This document shows, piece after piece, positions 46,199-56,615 of a stretch of DNA of 64,000 bases. The DNA comes from Lasiosphaeris hirsuta (lineage: Eukaryota; Ascomycota; Sordariomycetes; Sordariales; Lasiosphaeriaceae): assembly GCA_030549175.1 (NCBI GenBank), contig JAUKUA010000007.1:3596001-3660000 (forward strand), written 5' to 3'. Below the pieces are notes generated by a model. The model saw nothing but the letters and a program-made list of their open reading frames with translations, did not search any database and was not told the DNA's origin. A program made the translations under genes and the position numbers. Numbering within the stretch: position 1 is the first letter of the stretch; each line of letters opens with the position of its first letter.

Positions 46199-47122
46199 TC
46201 AATAGGAACCCGAATGATTTCCGCCGCCGACGCCGAAAAAGGGCTCGGAGGGGTCGAAAAACGTATCAGTGGGCTCAATGGGCTGAATGGGCTGAAGCTG
46301 AATGGGCTGAATGGGCTCAATGTGCAATGCTGCAACCTGCTGGCTGGCTGTCCAATTCTGTACCTGGGCATGGTATTCGAGTGCGGCAAAAAGCGATTTG
46401 GCAAAATCATTGTAGTTGCACCAGCCGGAAACAAAGCCACCGTCGGCGGACATGGATGCAAAACTCCTGATAAAAGTGTCCAGGTCGAACGTCTCAATGT
46501 AGTGCGCCAGACGTTCTTCGTGTTCGGGGCGGTGGAAGGGAGAGGGGCGTTGGTCGTCATCCGGGAAGAGGACCTCCCAAATCATGTACCACTGCAACGA
46601 CTCCTTCTCGGCGCTAGAGCCGCGGGTACTGCTGGGGCCCTTTAACTTCATCCTGCCTAGGTCCTCATCGGTCACGGTGCGATTGACAAAGTCGGTTGGC
46701 TCGCAGCCCTGTGCCGAAACGTGATCGTGCCATTTCTCCTCGCTCCCCTTGTCCTTGAAGGTGAGGCCGCATGTTGGGCAGCGGGGAAACATGTGAGCCC
46801 GTCGCAAATGCTGCTTGACATCCCCAGGGCGGTTCAGTGCAAAACGGACGCAGTCCAGGTACAGATCCGGGCGCTTCCTGAAAAATGGGCACGCAAAGTG
46901 CCGGCTTGGCGCGTCTTCGGCCCTGTGTTGTGTCTCTGCCGGGTCCTCACTGGGACCGGGCTCCGCGCGGGACCTCCGAGCTTGTGATCGTGTGTTGTGG
47001 CTACTGGTGGTGGCTGAGGCGAAGAAGGTCAGGCTGCGGGTTCATGTATAATTTCCTCACACTCCGTCGCACAGCAAGGACTCACCAGCTCGACGGGGCC
47101 TGGACTGGCGGGGGGGGTCCAT
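46199..47122 (-). CDS. C2H2-like zinc-finger protein, fungal-specific family (copy 2)
   Basis: Two exons, 47122-47086 and 47013-46199, 283 residues. The intron has GTGAGT and CCTCAG ends and keeps phase; it gives a basic start (MDPPRQSRPRRAATTSS...RSQARRSR), which could act as a nuclear signal. The start exon is only 12 codons, so this end is less certain. The finger module is HFACPFFRKRPDLYLDC, RPGDVKQHLRRAHMFPRCPTCGLTF, HDHVSAQGC. Then comes LQWYMIWEVLFPDDDQRPSPF, the same hallmark as copy 1. The C-terminus carries a short IQP repeat (IEPIQPIQLQPIQPIEP, encoded by cgggctgaat-type repeats near 46275-46320) and a GGGN tail. It is shorter and has no acidic N-terminal region. Confidence 0.78.
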
Positions 47123-49599
47123 CGCTTTTTGCCTCGGGCTGCAGCAGGGTAGGGGTGTGGAGGTGGCGCTGTGTCCGGTCTTCCGGCAGTGGGTGGCTCA
47201 AGCAACGTCACAAATTGGATCCTTCCATTTGTCATGAGAGAGTCCCTCGTGAGAATTGTATAGAGCCAAGCGTCTGGGTCGGTCGGCACCAGAGGCAAGA
47301 GAAGATCTCAAGTTTCGGATCTAAAAAGGCAGTGAGGAATAACGGCGGTATTAAGGAAGAGAGGCGGTGCCTACGCCAGGCTGGGAGCTGGGGAGAGATG
47401 GGTAATGTTCAACCTGCTCAGCTCATCAAAAGGCTCAATCGGGCTTTTCTCGCACGCGGGCTGTTGCAGCACAACGGCACGAGAAGCGCGCGCGGTGCGT
47501 CTGGTTGCTGGCAGACAATGGCAGTGCTCAGTCCTCAGCGACAGCTGGACTGGGCCGGCTTCAAGTTATCACATCAAACATCTGCACATTGGGCACCACA
47601 ACTGGTACCCATTGGGCCAACTGCTGTCGGTGAATGTGTGGGCCCGGTAGCCAAGTGGCATCGACAGATAGCTGGCAAGTAGGCAGGTATGCTGCGCCCT
47701 GAGTGCCATGTCACCTAGCAGCATCGGCCATTTAGGGTAGGTACCCAAGGTCAGGAAGGCGCGTCGCAGTCCCTGCTGGCAACTGCAAAACCAACCCAGT
47801 TTTCGAATGTCGCCACGCCCGAGCCATTCCGTCGCGAATGTGAGGGCCTCCGTCTCTTTTTCCCTTGGCCGGGGAGGACAACACCTTCTTATGAGTTTCA
47901 ACCGGAATGCCATTCCTGGGAAAGGCAGTGCCAAAGGTGGGGGGAAACAATTGGGAAGCTGGTCGCGGACCGGGAAAGACACGACCTGAACCTAGCCCTT
48001 TCCCAAAAAAATAAAAAAAATAAGCAACCACTTCTACTGCCACATCCGGAGCCCACCAGGCTCCAGGAACCAGGCCAAAATCGGTTCGTCAACGCTCGAC
48101 CAGCACTAGGTTCCTGTTTTGCCCCGTGAGCTACTACTAGTAACCTTGCACGTGCTTCCCAAACGCGCCTGGACAGACAGCTCTAGACATATATGCTGTG
48201 AGAACAACGCCAATGTGTGCCATGGCAATCGATACTCACCAGTGTGCCGGCACAAGCGTGCTCACGCTGGATATAATAAAGCTCAATTCATGGGTTGGAC
48301 CTGACTCTCTCTTCCTTGACTGAAATAAATTTGACTAGACACACCAAAACGGGCCTGTCTGCAAAAACTGCCGCAATTCGCAACTGCTCCCCACCAAAAT
48401 CCCTTTCGGAAAGGCAAACAAAAACATCAAGATTCAATGGACAGTCCTGCCACCATACCCGTAATAAGCAGGAGCAGTTCAGGGCCATCAGCTAAGGCAA
48501 CTAGCAGCGACCAAAGGTGAGCCATCCCCTCCCACCAAATATGCACTCGGGCTGAAAAGAAGCCACTAGCTCGGTTCCACAGCACACCACCACGCTGTCA
48601 ATCGAACGCCTCACTTTCTGGTTGCAAGACCCAGAACCTCCAATCAACCACCTACTACTACTCGGTTTGGGATCGCCGTCGCAGTCCAACCCACCACAGT
48701 GCAATCGACATTGAATTAGGCAATGACATAGAATAGCACAGTGTTGTTTGCTTTGTGTTTTGTTTAGCCTTTCTTCATTTTCAACATCCCAGCGTACACA
48801 TGCCATCTATTGTTGGCGGCACGTATGAATATGTTTGGTTCATTTGCAGGTGGAACTACTGGTACTAAAGGTATCTCGTATGCAAAATGGAAGCAGAGCC
48901 AGGGAAGGATCAGAGCAAGCGGTGGAGAAAAGAAAAAAAAAGAATACACCACAAATACCCCCCACCTAATCAATCAAACAATTCTCATTCATTTCGAGTC
49001 ATTCATTCATTTTTCTTTGGCCTCTCCCGACCGATCTGAATATCAGAAGAGAAAGAAAGTCGTCAAATTTACTCGCCAATGACTATCCAGGCACTTGTGA
49101 CGTGACATGCAGCGGCACCCGACAACGCACTCGAGCATGACGTGTCGCTGCACATTTGTGTGCAGCTGAACCGGGCAGGCAGATGTGGAATGCGGGCCAG
49201 GACAACGCGGGCAACAACGAACAGGCCAGCCAGAGGCGTGCAAAGATGAGACGGCAGGTGAAACTATGGAAGAAGTTTATTTCTCGCTGTTTCCCTTATG
49301 CCTCAAGAGCCTCCCCAGAGCCGAGCCGCCCCCCCCCCCCCCCCCCTTCCCAAAAGCTTCCATCTTGGTTGGTCTCTCTGCTGACCATTTTCCCTAATTA
49401 TTCCATTGGTTTGCATCATAAACCTCACAAATTGTTCCAAATCGTTGATCTTATGACCTCTCTCAGCTTGCGACTCTGGTCGCTGCAATTTTATCAATTT
49501 ATTTATTTTATTTCATTTTTATTTTTGTCTTTGTCTTGCCATTGTTTTCAACGCAACCCCCCCCTGGTGCTCCAACGAGCATCCCCCAAGCTAACTTCC
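47123..49599. other. Gene-free stretch between zinc-finger copies 2 and 3
   Basis: About 2.5 kb between divergent family members. Frames such as 46885-47682 (plus) overlap copy 2 antisense and show no domain. It carries a C18 run at 49329-49346 in the presumed 5' region of copy 3. No RNA gene was identified. Confidence 0.4.
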
Positions 49600-50877
49600 A
49601 TGACTCCATCGGTATGTTGACTAACTTTTCATATGCCCACATCTCATGGGCTACGTATGAGGTACTGACGTGTGCCCTATCAGCCATCAGAAGCTGCGAC
49701 ATGTCGGTCGCCATTTGTCGAAGACCCGCCTGGGCAAGGGTACGCTGATAGTCTGGGCCGGTTCAACGCTAGACACGGCGAGAGAACAAGGCCCCAGCAT
49801 CACGATCCCGCAAACAGCGTTGAGCTTGACTTTTGGCGTTCGCAGTTCGACAGCCTTCCTGGGTCGCCGCAGCCGCAAGATCCTGCTGTCAACAGCGATG
49901 AACCAGCAAAGCAACTTCCGGCCGTGGAGCTGGAGGGAGAGCTGCGGCGGTTGAAGCGAGGGCGGCAGCCCGACAAGTCGGAGCTGCCTCGACTCGCCTG
50001 TCCGTATTACAGGATGAATGCTCGGAAGTACCACGAGTGCAGCGGATACGTGTTGCGACGCGTAAAAGACATCAAGCAGCACATCTACAGGCGCCACATG
50101 AAGCCTGAAATCTACTGTATTCGCTGCTACCGCCCCTTTTCCACCGAAGAATGCAGAGTTAAACACTCGCGAGGAGCTCGCGCGTGTAGGGTCAGGGACG
50201 ATCCGCATGCCGAGTGTATCTCGGACAAGCAACGAAAGGATCTCCATCAGTACCTCAGCCGCGGCAAACCCGTCGAGGAACAATGGATTGACATGTGGAG
50301 GATTATTTTTCCTGGGCGATCGCCGCCCAAGTCTGTCTACCTAGACAACCATCAAAAGGGACCGATGCAGCTTCTCCGAAATGTCTGGAGAGCTCGGGGC
50401 CAACAAATCATGGCACAGGCCTTTCACAACTCTGCCTCTCCTGATTTGCAGGCCCTCCGTGATACCTTTACCCAGCCCACGGCCTATCCTGGCCAAGACG
50501 ACATACCTCACAGCAAACTGGTGGCTCCTCACCTAGTCGATCAAATCATGAACTCGTTCTTTGCTCTCGTCGAAGCAGAAATGCTAGAGACTGAAGACTC
50601 AGAGTCTGATACAATACACTCTTTTTCCCAACCGCCACAGCCTGCACAACCGCAAAGCCGTGGTTCTGGCAGCATCAAGCCGCTCACTTCAAGGAAGGTC
50701 GAAAGTCCCAAACCTAGTGGCGGCAAGTTGCAGGACCCAGAATCAGAGGCAGACCGTGACTGGCAATCACTCATTCAGACAACGGGATGGCCAAGTGACG
50801 ATTTCCATTTGGCCGATTTGGATTTTAACCAGTTCGCCAGTCTTGAACAGCTGAATATTCCGAGTTCATACCAGTGA
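49600..50877 (+). CDS. C2H2-like zinc-finger protein, fungal-specific family (copy 3)
   Basis: The model joins 49600-49611 (ATG ACT CCA TCG) to 49684-50877, 401 residues. The 72-nt intron has GTATGT and TATCAG ends and a CTGAC branch near the acceptor. The tiny first exon is plausible but uncertain; the long exon has no early ATG of its own, which argues for it. The finger module is LACPYYRMNARKYHEC, RRVKDIKQHIYRRHMKPEIYCIRCYRPF, KHSRGARAC, followed by QWIDMWRIIFPGRSPPKSVYL, the family hallmark. The C-terminal 150 residues are acidic and Ser/Pro/Gln-rich, ending in LADLDFNQFASLEQL, which resembles an acidic-hydrophobic activation segment (inference). It is the most complete of the three copies. 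Confidence 0.8.
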
Positions 50878-51809
50878 TTCACCAAAGTCAACGCTTTTTC
50901 AGCCCCTGTTTTTGGCATGCCGGATGGATTATATACTACGGGAGTGATGGGACATGGCGGACAAATGACGGCCTGAGAAGTGGCTCGTCGCAAGGATTTC
51001 TCGAAAGACTTTTGCTTGCCCTCATGGGAACCCCCCCCCCCCGGGTAGCTTCTCTCGTCAGGTGAAAATGACGCGGAGCTGGCTCGGACTCTTGGGTTAT
51101 TCTTTTTTGGCCTTGCTAGCGAGTATTCTCAAGCCTTCCCGGAGGCCCTTGGGGGGGGTTTAGCTTGCTTTCCCAGTCCTCGTTTGTGCCAGTAGTATTT
51201 TCTATCGCGGTGGCGTAAGATGCGGGCTAGTGTTGTCTTGGGTTGCTTGAAATTGTTCGAGACGGTTGGGTTGTTACATGTATTTGTTGCTTACCTTGAT
51301 ATGGACTTAGACTTTGGCTGGATCTGGAGGTGGGGAGTTTGTATTAGCATTTATTTGGAAGTACATGTACTATCTATCATTGTGCTGTGGCTGACGAAGC
51401 TATATGAGCTTCCAAAAACATACTTTCTGTCTTTTCAGCATGACTTGGATTCGAATGCGGCGGACTTCAGAGGCCGGCAAACCTCACAAAGGACCTTGGA
51501 TAGTTCCACCGAAATTGGCCTCGTTTTCTGTGACTTGGGAATACTCCTTTTACTTCACAGTCATCAGAAACAGTGCCGGGCGGCCTGGCCATTTTAGGCG
51601 GAGGACCAAAGTCGCTCACCAAGTCAATAGCTGTGCCGCACAACTACAGTGCTGGCTAGGCTACCACGATGGCATGGACACCTGGAAAGCAATCATTCAG
51701 CAGACACAACTCTCCCCGCTTCCGACACAAGCCACTGCAAAACATCTCAACATCTCGTGCTGAACAAAGAACTACACGGCTTGCGCAGCATCTTACAGCC
51801 AAGCTCGAA
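50878..51809. other. Intergenic stretch left of the PAH gene
   Basis: About 930 nt holding the 3' flank of zinc-finger copy 3, a C12 run at 51031-51042, and the promoter and 5' leader of the PAH protein gene. No domain is recognisable in the open frames. Confidence 0.4.
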
Positions 51810-52233
51810 ATGGAACAATCGGCACCATTCCCGCAGTGCCCCGGCATCCTCGGCGGCGGCGAGACGCAGTTCGCCCGCTCGGTGCAGTTCATCCAAGAGG
51901 TTCAGGTGAGGGCCTCCACCAAGTTCCATCCCGGGCGATACGGGCTTGCTGATGCCGGTGCCGCTCCTATTCCCGCCGTTGCAGGGTCGGTTCCAACCAT
52001 CCCGGCCAGAGCTCTACCAGCGCTTCTTGCAAGCCTTCAAAGACGTCTTTGGGCCGACAGGTCAGTTGCAGTCGCAGTCGGCCGTGGAGATTGCGGCCGG
52101 GGTTCATGAGAAGATGAAGGAGGTGTTTAAGGATGATCCGGACCTGCTCGAGAAATTCACAGCTTTTCTCCCAAAAGATGACGCTGCTACTGAGCCCGAT
52201 AAAGACGACATCACCGCAGATGAGGTTGATTGA
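51810..52233 (+). CDS. Small single-PAH-domain protein (Sin3-like paired amphipathic helix)
   Basis: Two exons, 51810-51905 and 51985-52233, 114 residues, with a 79-nt intron (GTGAGG...GTTGCAG) placed inside the domain. Almost the whole protein is one paired amphipathic helix domain: ARSVQFIQEVQ-GRF, RPELYQRFLQAFKDV, EIAAGVHEKMKEVFKDDPDLLEKFTAFLP. This matches the PAH consensus (FI..V...F, P..Y..FL, V..LF...P.LL..F..FLP). The C-terminus is acidic (DAATEPDKDDITADEVD). Sin3 co-repressors carry three or four PAH domains in a protein of more than 1000 residues; here there is only one and no HDAC-interaction region. It might compete for, or adapt, Sin3-binding factors (inference). An upstream non-coding exon is possible. 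Confidence 0.8.
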
Positions 52234-52456
52234 GAGAGGAGGCAAGAGAGCGAGGAATCTAAACAAGTTTGGCATGGTCCGACAACTAGGTAGAGGCATC
52301 AAATAACTAGCGTGGTGAAATATCAAAAACATAACTAGCATTCCACTGTACCCTTCACTCACAGGGGCATTCCGTGCCCGCTGGAGGCGTCGCTATTCTT
52401 ATGCCGAATCCGGAGAGACCTTGTCACCAATCACCTCGCTTCTAGCGAGTTGGAAA

Positions 52457-52528
52457 GGCCTGCTGGCGCAACGGTAGCGCGTTCGACTCCAGATCGAAAG
52501 GTTATCCGTTCAAATCGGGTGTGGGTCA
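52457..52528 (+). tRNA. tRNA-Trp (CCA), intronless
   Basis: 72 nt fold into a full cloverleaf. Acceptor stem ggcctgc/gtgggtc (three G-U pairs); D arm gcgc-aacggta-gcgc; anticodon arm ttcga-ctccaga-tcgaa with anticodon CCA; variable loop aggtt; T arm atccg-ttcaaat-cgggt with one G-U pair; discriminator A at 52528. The D and T arms also serve as the internal A and B box promoters. It lies between the PAH gene and the 3' end of SDA1. Confidence 0.87.
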
Positions 52529-52766
52529 TGTGATGTATTTTTGCACGATTGGACTCGTGCTCGAGTCTAGGGTTAGGGTCAGGGCCTTGTGCAAGAAGGT
52601 AAGTCAAGTCCTTGGAAAGGAGGATAGTTTGCTGAGACACATCACCGACGTTGCACATAGTCACAAATGCATTACTGATAAAATCGTGCATCGACCGGAG
52701 CTTCATTTATTCGTAGGCCCGACAGATGTGTACCAAACGACCAGCATATATCTGACTCTGACTCCC

Positions 52767-55132
52767 TCATGCTCCGTTCTTCCTCCTTCCGCCGCTCTTG
52801 GCCTTGGCTACGTGAGCCTTGAGCGACTTCTGCGTATCGGTCAAACTCCTCTTGTTCTTGGCCCTCGCCTTGCCAATCGTCATGAGGAAATTCTTCTTGC
52901 GCGCCTTCTCCTTGTTGGTCGAACTCTTGCCCAGGGCCTCCTTCTTGGACTTGCGGATGGCCTGCGTCGACTTGTGCTCCTCGCGCAGCGGCTTGCCGTC
53001 CTTGGCCATGGCCAACCGCTCCTCCTTGGTCGATTTCTTTCCAATGTTGGCCGGCATCTCGATATCGTCGGCCGTCACACCCTCGTCAATGTGCCTCTGG
53101 ATTAGCTCCTTCTTGCGCTTCGCCGTCTTGCTACCCAGCAGCTTCTCGACATTGGCTTCTCTCCTCAGCTCCTGGAGCTTGAGCAGATCGGCCGGTGTGA
53201 GAATCGACGTCGTGGCGAGTTTCGAGATGCGGTTAGCCTCGGAAATGGCGTTCCCATTATCCTCACCCACCAACGGCGGCGCATCAGAGTCTGTCCTTGG
53301 CCGCTTGGTAGCCGGTCCATCGTCCTCGTCGTCGCTGACGTTGATCCAACCACCCGAGGAATCGGTCTCCTCGGAGCCAACCTCCCACTCGTCCGAGTCG
53401 AAGCCGTCGTCGTCAACGTCAATCTTGGCTTCGCCGCCCTCGCCCTCGGCAAACATGGCAGCAAGCTTGGCCGTCTTCTGCTCCTCCTTCCACTGCTCGA
53501 GAAGCTCGATGCCTTCGATGCCCCCCACATCTTCCTCGCCGAACTTGCGCTGCTTGGTCTCACCTGAGCGCAGGCCCATGGTTGCCTCCTTGCCACGGTA
53601 CTTCTTCTGCAGCAGCTGTGGGTAGACCTCACGGTAGAGCGACTGGAGGCCCTTGGCAGCCATCACCACGCCCTTATCCTTACTCCTCTGGTACAGAACC
53701 AGATCCTGCAGAAGAGTCTCGCTCATGCATAGAGGTTGCCGGATGGCCACCTCACGAATGGCGTTGATTCCGGCAGCGGCGACTTCTGTTGCGGAGGCCT
53801 CCGAGACGAACTCGTTGGCAATCTTGATCACCAGCGGCTCAAGCGCATCTGGCGGGACAAGGTTGTGTGTAGCCTGGGCGAGGGAGGCGAGAAACGAGGT
53901 AACCGATTCTTGCTTGGGCGTCAAGTAGCGCACAAACCAGGAGTAGAGCGAGATGATGGTCAGCTTGTGCAGACCGACCAGGCGGGTTACCAGCTGCAGG
54001 ACCAGGAGCTTGTTCTCGAGCGTGAACTTGTTCTTGGTGTTCTGCAAGTGCTTCTGGAACAACTTTTCAGCGAACCCCTGGGGGTCGTGGATGAGATGGA
54101 GAGCCGAGAAGTTCAGCGGATGGGGGGCCTTCTTCTTGTGTTCCTGTTTCTTCACCTTGCTAATGGCCTTGTCCATCGCCTTGCGGCGCTTCTTGGTCTT
54201 CTTGTTGATCGTGCCCACGTGCTTTACCCTCCTCACGTCAATCTCCTCGTCACTCGAGTCGTCTTCAGCTTCCTCGCGTTCCTTGTCTCCGCCGAGGAAG
54301 AAGCGAACACCTCCAACAACGACCTTCTCATTGTCGCTCAGACACGCCTCCTTCATAACATCGCAAGGCTTTGCGTCTACCCAGATCTGGCGGCGCCACA
54401 GCTCACGCGTGATTCTGGTAGCCCACATCCCCTTGGTCGATGTGCGGTCTGATGTCACCAGGTTGTACAACACGGTCTGGATGGTCTTGTTGAGACGGTG
54501 GTTCGTCGTCCTCGAGTTCGATTCTCTCAGGTCGCTGATGATCTTGCCGTACAGAAGGGTTCGCAGGGTCTTGCTGGGAGTCTGGATTGAGCGCGGTCAG
54601 CGCTGCAGTCAATCATCACACGTAGAAAGGGGCCGTACCGAGATGAGGATGGGGAACAGGGTGGTGAGCAGACTGGTCGAGTCGATGACTTCTTTCCTCC
54701 TGATCAGCACCAGACTGCCGACAACCTTCCCGCGCAGCTCCGAGTTGAGAACGGCATGGTGGCGGTTCAGCAGCTCCTTCAGGTGGTCGGGGTAGGGGGC
54801 GGTGAGTTCGGGGTAGAGGTCGGCGACGTGGGCGACCAGGTCGACGAGGTCGTGAAACTTCTTCACATCGTCAAGCGAGGCGGTTGTCGGGGCCGAGACG
54901 AAGATCTGTCGCTGGGCATCGTATGAGAGCCACTGGTCGTAGAATTCTTGGGCGTACGATCTGGAGGCGCAGTGTCAGCATTTTAACCATCGGTCGAAAG
55001 TCGCGAGTTGCGAATTGGGCGAGGGGGGGGGGGGGGGGGGGGGGCCTACTGGGGATCTCTCCTAATCTTGTACTGGAGACTGACCAAGTCGGCTTCGACC
55101 TTCTCGAGCGCGGCGACCTTTCTTTTGACCAT
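52767..55132 (-). CDS. SDA1: Sda1, 60S ribosomal subunit biogenesis/export factor
   Basis: Three exons, 55132-55050, 54960-54639 and 54581-52767, 739 residues, typical family length. Splice phases agree at RRDPQ-SYAQEFYDQW and LFPILIS-TPSKTLRTLLYGKI. The N-terminus (MVKRKVAALEKVEADLVSLQ) is preceded by a good ACC-ATG-G context. Landmarks are the helical-repeat part (DDVKKFHDLVDLVAHVADLYP, HHAVLNSELRGKVVGSLVLIRRK), a lysine-rich insert (KKTKKRRKAMDKAISKVKKQEHKKK, probable nuclear signal), the conserved PHPLNFSALHLIHDPQGFAEKLF, an acidic stretch (EGGEAKIDVDDDGFDSDEWEVGSEETDSS) and a basic tail (GGRRKNGA). In yeast the family is needed for pre-60S maturation and export and for G1 progression. 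Intron 1 begins almost directly with a C22 run. Confidence 0.94.
55023..55044. repeat. Poly-G run (22 nt; C22 on the transcribed strand) in SDA1 intron 1
   Basis: Uninterrupted run of 22 G. On the SDA1 sense strand it is C22 starting six or seven nucleotides after the 5' splice site of intron 1. Confidence 0.95.
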
Positions 55133-56140
55133 GGTGACGGGCGCGCGCTGGCGGGATTGACCTGCTACAAGTTCGCCAGGTCTCCTCACCGAGTTTTTTT
55201 TTCCTTTGCACACACGCAGCAGCTTTGCTTATCGCTTATCAGAACTTTTCAGCGGGGCGACCGACCCAACCACCTCCTGCTGCTGCTGCCATGCGGGGTC
55301 GGCCGGGGTCGTGCATCCAACCGTACCCCTTCGTCTTGCACCTGCCATCGTTTCGTGTAAGTCATTGGCGCAGAAAGGTGCACACAACCTAGTTCTCGGT
55401 TGGGCAGAATGTACTTCACCTATAATAGTGTGAAGAAGACGGTGTGTAACAACCAAGGCCTTTTATTTAAAAGGCGGCGGCGAAAAAAAGCGACAATTCA
55501 GGTTCAAATACCTGGACTTCCCTGATCGAAGCCACGATCGCAACTCGGTCCAGCTTTGCACAGATAGGGGCGAAGTAGGGGCAACGATGAATATCGTGCT
55601 GTAGAATCCACGTCCGGTGACTAGATAAAAAGAATGTGAAATACTCAGTTTGACTCGGATACGGGGAGTCAGACCCCGGACTGTTAAGTACTCAAGATGG
55701 AGAGTCAGCAATGTTACCGCTACACCATACTCGATTTGTTAAGGTGACCCTAACCTTGGGGACAAAGAAACCAAGGTTCCACGTGTGGTAACACAGGCTG
55801 TTGCGGCGCCCAGCGTCCCTAGTCGATACTCTTCCGCGGTTGCTGGCTGGCCAGGACGGGCACTGTCGGCTGGCCTCGTAGGCAGAGAGGTTCGTGCCCC
55901 GAGCAAGTCAAACTATCTTGACGGAAAGCTTGAGAGAATGATGCCGAAGCGTGCGGAAAGCAGAGCGCAGATCGCAGAGGCTGGGGTTTCTATGGCACTT
56001 CTAGCTGCCTAAGCTCAAACCTTGAAACAGTCTCAGCAATGGCAAGTCTACGTCAGGTATAGATCACGTTCCTGAACGCTAGGGGTACTAACGAATGTTG
56101 GTGTGGCACAATGTGGCAGAAATGTCTCTAGCTTCTGCTT
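55133..56140. other. SDA1 upstream region and AT-mixed spacer
   Basis: SDA1 promoter side, then sequence with no supported protein gene. It includes the degenerate tRNA-like sequence at 55654-55734, listed separately. Confidence 0.4.
55654..55734 (-). pseudogene. Degenerate tRNA-Glu-like sequence
   Basis: On the minus strand the order of parts matches a tRNA-Glu: acceptor half tcgagta pairing with tatccga (one mismatch), a D arm with gtgtagcggtaacat as in Glu tRNAs, an anticodon region gctgactctcca with CTC, and a T stem cgggg/cccg. The T loop reads tctgact instead of the canonical ttcgact, and the anticodon stem pairs only if about 11 nt are treated as an intron and one mismatch is allowed. 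This looks like a decayed tRNA or tRNA-derived repeat rather than a working gene. Confidence 0.4.
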
Positions 56141-56211
56141 TCTATGCAGCATAGCGCTTGGGTATCATACCAGCCACCCTCTTCCCCGAGCAGTTTCCCC
56201 AACAAGAAACT

Positions 56212-56274
56212 AGCGTGCTTGCATCTCATAGCGTGCTTGCATCTCATAGCGTACTTGCATCTCATAGCGTACTT
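56212..56274. repeat. 18-nt tandem repeat, 3.5 copies
   Basis: Units agcgtgcttgcatctcat at 56212-56229 and 56230-56247, one with a single G-to-A change at 56248-56265, and a half unit to 56274. Confidence 0.9.
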
Positions 56275-56394
56275 CGGCGTTGATTCGGCGTGGCAGCAGC
56301 AGCACAGCAACACAGCCGGGAAACCCAACAAGCTCCTGCCCCGTATGCCTAAAGCGCCCTCAGCCGTCGAAAAGACCCTTAGACCCCCATGCAA

Positions 56395-56615
56395 CCAATC
56401 CCCTTTCCCGTCTCCCTGAGCAGCGCCGCCTCCCCGGTCGAGATCGGCTTCACCGTCCTGTCCGACGCCGTCGGGCCCTACTCCCCCATGGTGTCGCTTC
56501 CCTCGTCCGTCACCGGGGGCGCGTAAATTAATGTAGTAGCGCTGGACGGGCCGGCGCAGGGGGCGCTAGTGGGCACGACAACCTTTGCCGCGGGCATTAG
56601 GGCCGCCATCAACAG
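56395..56615 (+). pseudogene. GC-rich coding-like fragment of unknown origin
   Basis: One frame reads SLSSAASPVEIGFTVLSDAV...SPMVSLPSSVTGGA, a TAA, then VVALDGPAQGALVGTTTFAAGIRAAINR before composition drops back to AT-rich. The abrupt GC change and protein-like composition suggest a leftover piece of a gene. I do not recognise it. Confidence 0.25.

Noticed and set aside
46885..47682. 265-residue plus-strand frame
   Set aside because: Overlaps zinc-finger copy 2 on the opposite strand and shows no domain.
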